A DNA stretch of 8,213 nucleotides. It comes from Spirochaetales bacterium (GTDB lineage Bacteria; Spirochaetota; Spirochaetia; Sphaerochaetales; Sphaerochaetaceae). Of this stretch, positions 5,176 through 8,213 are shown in pieces. The notes below the pieces were generated by a model. That model was not told the origin of the DNA. It saw only the letters and a program-made list of their open reading frames with translations, and searched no databases. The stretch covers positions 1 to 8,213 of the forward strand of contig JAFVFA010000251.1 of assembly GCA_017475725.1 (NCBI GenBank), read 5' to 3'. Numbering within the stretch: the first letter of the stretch is position 1; each line of letters opens with the position of its first letter. The position numbers and the translations under genes were made by a program.

Positions 5176-7051
5176 GCTTTACAGGAACATGAGGATACGC
5201 GACTGGATAGCCCTTGTGCTGGTCCTGGCACTCACATTTCTCCAGGTCTGGTGCACCATGTCCGTCGTCGATGGGATCAAGGACATAATCCAGTCCATAA
5301 TGTACGTCAACTACCACAACAACCCGGGTCTGCTTGGGGACCAGTTCGCCCAGGCAATAGAGACTCTGGGCTGGGACGGTGCGCTTCAGCTTGCAGCTTC
5401 CAGCAGAATGGTGCCGGCCGAATCCATGGAGATGTTCAGGGCCGTGGCGCAGACCACAACGGGAGACATCTGGAGATGTGCCGGCAAGATGGTGGCCTTT
5501 GCGGGCCTCATGGTCATTGCCCAGCTGCAGATAGCCATTCTGGCCAGTCTGATATCGGCCGACCTGTCCACAAGGATCAGGACCAGAGTGTACCGGAAGG
5601 TCGAGTCCTTCTCCCTTGCCGAGATGAGCCGGTTCTCGACCGCCAGTCTCATAACAAGGACGACAAATGACATCCAGAACGTCCAGATGACCAATGTCAT
5701 GATGATGAGGATGGTATTCGCCGCCCCGGTGACCGCCGTGTGGGCAATATTGAAGATAAGGGCATCCAGCACCCAGCTGACCATTGCAACCGCCGTCTCG
5801 ATCATCGTACTGCTGGTATTCATCATGTTCATGATGGTCACGGTGCTGCCGCGGTTCAAGAGGATCCAGAAGCTCATAGACAGGCTCAATGGTGTTGCAC
5901 GTGACAACCTCACGGGAATAAGGATCATCAGGGCCTTCAATGCGGAGGCATACCAGCAGGAGAAGTTCGACAAGGCCAACGACGACCTGACCAGAACGCA
6001 CATATTCACTGGCAGGGTCATGTCCCTGATGAGCCCGGTCATGATGATAATAATGAATGGAATAACGATGGCCATCTACTGGATTGGTGCCAATCTCATC
6101 AACCAGGGGCAGATAGACTACGCCACGGTGACGTCGTTCTCCACACTGGCAAGCCAGATAATAATGTCCTTCATGATGCTCATGATGATGTTCATCCTCT
6201 GGCCAAGGGCCTCCGTCTGCGCGAACAGAATCAACGAGGTCCTGGGGACCGAGGTCTCAATCAAGGATCCCGAGGTGGAGAAGCCTCTGACGGAGAAGGG
6301 CACAGTGGAGTTCCGGAATGTCGCCTTCAAATACCCTGACGGCGACAGCAATGCCCTGGAGGGGATCTCGTTCAGGGCAGAGCCCGGCCAGACCGTGGCC
6401 TTCATAGGGGCGACCGGCTCAGGCAAGACGAGCATCGTGAACCTGATTCCGAGGTTCTTCGATGCCACAGAGGGAGAGGTCCTTGTTGACGGGGTCAACG
6501 TCAAGGACATCAGGCAGAGCACTCTGAGGTCCAGGATAGGCTACGTGCCGCAGAAGGGCTTCCTCTTCAAGGGCTCCATCGCCAGGAACGTTGCCCTTGG
6601 GAACCCGGATCTGGACATGGACGGCATCAGGGAGGCCTGCAGGATAGCGGAGGCCACAGAGTTCATCGAGTCCAAGGACGAGAAGTACGAGTTCGAAATC
6701 TCCCAGGGAGGAAAGAACGTCTCCGGAGGCCAGAGGCAGAGACTCTGCATAGCCAGGGCGGTTGCCGTCCACCCGGAGATCTACATCTTCGATGACTCGT
6801 TCTCCGCCCTGGACTACAGGACTGACCGCAAGGTCAGGTCCAACCTGAAGGGGATGAACGACGGGTCCACAAGGCTGATAGTGGCCCAGAGGATAGGCAC
6901 AATAATGGATGCAGACCAGATCATAGTGGTGGACTCCGGAAGGATGGTGGGTAAGGGGACCCATTCTGAACTTCTTGAGACCTGCAAGACCTACAGGGAC
7001 ATAGCCCTGTCACAGCTTTCAGAGGAGGAGCTCGGAATATGCCGCAGATGA
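5168..7051 (+). CDS. ABC exporter half-transporter with degenerate nucleotide site (permease-ATPase fusion)
   Basis: The GTG start gives 627 residues: six membrane helices (about 12-34, 107-130, 183-197, 204-226, 288-309, 328-345) and a nucleotide-binding domain from about 378. NBD motifs: A-loop Y389; Walker A GATGSGKT (414-421); Q-loop Q462; signature VSGGQ (518-522); Walker B IYIFDD with D542-D543; D-loop SALD (546-549); H-loop region LIVAQR with Q574. The catalytic Glu after Walker B is Asp and the switch His is Gln. This is the pattern of the non-canonical half of heterodimeric exporters such as TM287, BmrC and LmrC. The loop between helices 1 and 2 is about 70 residues, much longer than in its partner, and should face outward. 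Residues 174-341 hold 20 methionines. It overlaps marR by 8 nt and the next half-transporter by 13 nt, so one regulated pump is encoded. Drug or lipid export is likely; the substrate is unknown. Confidence 0.93.
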   Translation: MFKLYRNMRIRDWIALVLVLALTFLQVWCTMSVVDGIKDIIQSIMYVNYHNNPGLLGDQFAQAIETLGWDGALQLAASSRMVPAESMEMFRAVAQTTTGDIWRCAGKMVAFAGLMVIAQLQIAILASLISADLSTRIRTRVYRKVESFSLAEMSRFSTASLITRTTNDIQNVQMTNVMMMRMVFAAPVTAVWAILKIRASSTQLTIATAVSIIVLLVFIMFMMVTVLPRFKRIQKLIDRLNGVARDNLTGIRIIRAFNAEAYQQEKFDKANDDLTRTHIFTGRVMSLMSPVMMIIMNGITMAIYWIGANLINQGQIDYATVTSFSTLASQIIMSFMMLMMMFILWPRASVCANRINEVLGTEVSIKDPEVEKPLTEKGTVEFRNVAFKYPDGDSNALEGISFRAEPGQTVAFIGATGSGKTSIVNLIPRFFDATEGEVLVDGVNVKDIRQSTLRSRIGYVPQKGFLFKGSIARNVALGNPDLDMDGIREACRIAEATEFIESKDEKYEFEISQGGKNVSGGQRQRLCIARAVAVHPEIYIFDDSFSALDYRTDRKVRSNLKGMNDGSTRLIVAQRIGTIMDADQIIVVDSGRMVGKGTHSELLETCKTYRDIALSQLSEEELGICRR

Positions 7052-8213
7052 ACAGAAAGCCGAAGGTGGATCTTGGCTCCAACATCAGGAAGATAGTCGG
7101 CTCGATGAAGCCTTACTACGTCCAGATCCTTGTGTCCTTTGCCTGTGTCGCAATCTCCGTTGTGATATCGATAATCGCACCGCAGTGGCTGTCCAAGTTC
7201 ACCAACGAGGTCACAAGAGGTGCCGCGACCAGGTCGATAGACCTTGGCTTGGTGGCCCATTACGCAACGGTGCTCATCGTGTTCTACGGCACAAACGCAA
7301 TTTTGAGCTACATTTCAGGGTTCATAATGAACACCGTCACACAGAAGTACTCCAAGGGCCTCAGGACGCAGCTCTCAAACAAGATCAACAGGATGAAACT
7401 CAAGTACTTCGACAGCCATGCATATGGTGACACCCTGTCGATCATCACCAACGACGTTGACCAGATAGGCCAGTCAACACAGCAGGCCGTGACGATGATG
7501 TTCCATTCCGTCATGATGCTCATTGGCGTCCTGGTGGCCATGTTCTACACAAAGTGGCAGCTGGCCTTGACCGTGCTTGCCTCCATACCCCTTGTGATGA
7601 TGGTCCTGATGTTCGTCATGCGCCTTGCCATGCCGCAGTTCCACAAGAGACAGAAGCAGGTCGGAGAGCTCAATGGCATAATAGAGGAGACCTTCTCCGG
7701 GCACCTTGTGGTCAAGGCCTTCAATGCGGAGGCTGAAAAGGGAAGGGTCTTCGACGAGTCCAACGAGCGCCTTCACTGGACCATGTTCAAAGCCCAGGCC
7801 CTTGGCGGCAACATGCAGCCGCTGATGTCCCTGATCTCCTACATCTCCTACGCAGGCGTCTGCCTTGTGGGTGGACTTCTGCTTGCAAACGGGAAGGCAG
7901 GCATGACATTCGGCACCATCACCGCCTTCATGGTCTACGTCAATCTGTTCCAGAACCCGCTTTCGCAGGTCGCCCAGGCAATGAACTCGCTCCAGATGGC
8001 AGCTGCAAGTGCCGACCGCGTCTTCACCTTCCTTGAAGAGGAGGAGCAGGAGGACGAGTCCTCGAAGCCCAGCCTCCTTGACCCCGCCCATATCCGTGGA
8101 GAGGTCGAGTTCCGCAATGTGCGCTTCGGATACGATCCGGACAAGACCATCATCCCCGACTTCTCGGCGAAGGTCGAGCCCGGCATGAAGGTTGCCATCG
8201 TCGGACCGACGGG
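7039..8213 (+). CDS. ABC exporter half-transporter, partner subunit (3' end outside window)
   Basis: The frame runs from ATG 7039 to the window end, 391 complete codons, stopping inside Walker A after GPTG. It carries six predicted helices (about 27-49, 71-97, 150-170, 174-196, 260-283, 290-312), the coupling-helix region NGIIEETFSGHLVVKAFNAEAE (212-233) and the start of the nucleotide-binding domain with A-loop Y365. The motifs that would show a canonical catalytic Glu and His lie beyond the edge. GGAGGAG (7024-7030) is 8 nt before this ATG; a second ATG at 7048 forms ATGA with the stop of the previous gene and is an alternative start three codons later. The loop between helices 1 and 2 is only about 20 residues. 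Residues 153-198 include 10 methionines. With the upstream gene it should form a heterodimeric exporter. An acidic stretch EEEEQEDE (333-340) links the membrane and ATPase domains. Confidence 0.93.
   Translation, partial: MPQMNRKPKVDLGSNIRKIVGSMKPYYVQILVSFACVAISVVISIIAPQWLSKFTNEVTRGAATRSIDLGLVAHYATVLIVFYGTNAILSYISGFIMNTVTQKYSKGLRTQLSNKINRMKLKYFDSHAYGDTLSIITNDVDQIGQSTQQAVTMMFHSVMMLIGVLVAMFYTKWQLALTVLASIPLVMMVLMFVMRLAMPQFHKRQKQVGELNGIIEETFSGHLVVKAFNAEAEKGRVFDESNERLHWTMFKAQALGGNMQPLMSLISYISYAGVCLVGGLLLANGKAGMTFGTITAFMVYVNLFQNPLSQVAQAMNSLQMAAASADRVFTFLEEEEQEDESSKPSLLDPAHIRGEVEFRNVRFGYDPDKTIIPDFSAKVEPGMKVAIVGPT

Noticed and set aside
5150..6001. Long minus-strand frame opposite the first ABC gene (283 codons)
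   Set aside because: His/Gly/Asp-rich antisense of a well-supported coding region; no family resemblance.
7474..8091. Minus-strand frame of 205 codons opposite the second ABC gene
   Set aside because: Composition matches a mirror of the ABC coding strand; the plus-strand ABC protein is clear.

Overview
The window is compact bacterial DNA, moderately GC-rich by eye, with AGG as the dominant arginine codon and frequent ATA for isoleucine. No RNA gene, insertion sequence, CRISPR array or phage gene is visible. The N-terminal part of DnaX (start MAYEVTATRKRPQ, then the LVGQEFVVSTLK region) closely resembles spirochaete (Treponema/Sphaerochaeta type) DnaX as I remember it. My best guess is therefore an uncultured spirochaete. 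This is an inference from recall, not a search.

Layout. (1) Bases 1-1830, plus strand: the 3' end of a GH63/MGH1-like (alpha/alpha)6-barrel glycoside hydrolase, followed 13 nt later by djlA, a membrane-anchored DnaK co-chaperone with a TerB domain and a C-terminal J domain. (2) Bases 1850-4586, minus strand: the classic dnaX-ybaB-recR cluster for replication and repair. It is tightly packed, with a TGATG junction (dnaX/ybaB) and an ATGA junction (ybaB/recR). It converges on djlA with only 19 nt between the two stop codons. (3) Bases 4587-4719: a divergent promoter region of 133 bp. It holds an extended -10 that would start dnaX mRNA at or next to its ATG, a TTGACG-N17-TATCTT promoter for the gene on the right, and a perfect 15-bp palindrome between that promoter and the MarR start codon. 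(4) Bases 4720-8213, plus strand: a MarR-family regulator overlapping an ABC exporter half-transporter, which overlaps a second half-transporter cut by the window end inside its Walker A motif.

How the parts work together. Region 2 supplies the clamp-loader subunit tau, the nucleoid protein YbaB/EbfC and the recombination mediator RecR. Region 4 looks like a self-regulated efflux module: MarR would bind the palindrome, block its own promoter and be released by a ligand that the pump exports. The first half-transporter lacks the catalytic glutamate (Asp instead) and the H-loop histidine (Gln instead). These are the marks of the degenerate half of a heterodimeric exporter of the TM287/288, BmrCD or LmrCD kind, so the second gene should carry the canonical residues just beyond the window. 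The membrane domains of both halves are strikingly rich in methionine.

Most of the window is ordinary housekeeping. The points worth a second look are the MarR operator/promoter arrangement, the degenerate, methionine-rich exporter pair, the probable leaderless dnaX mRNA, and the repeats inside dnaX.
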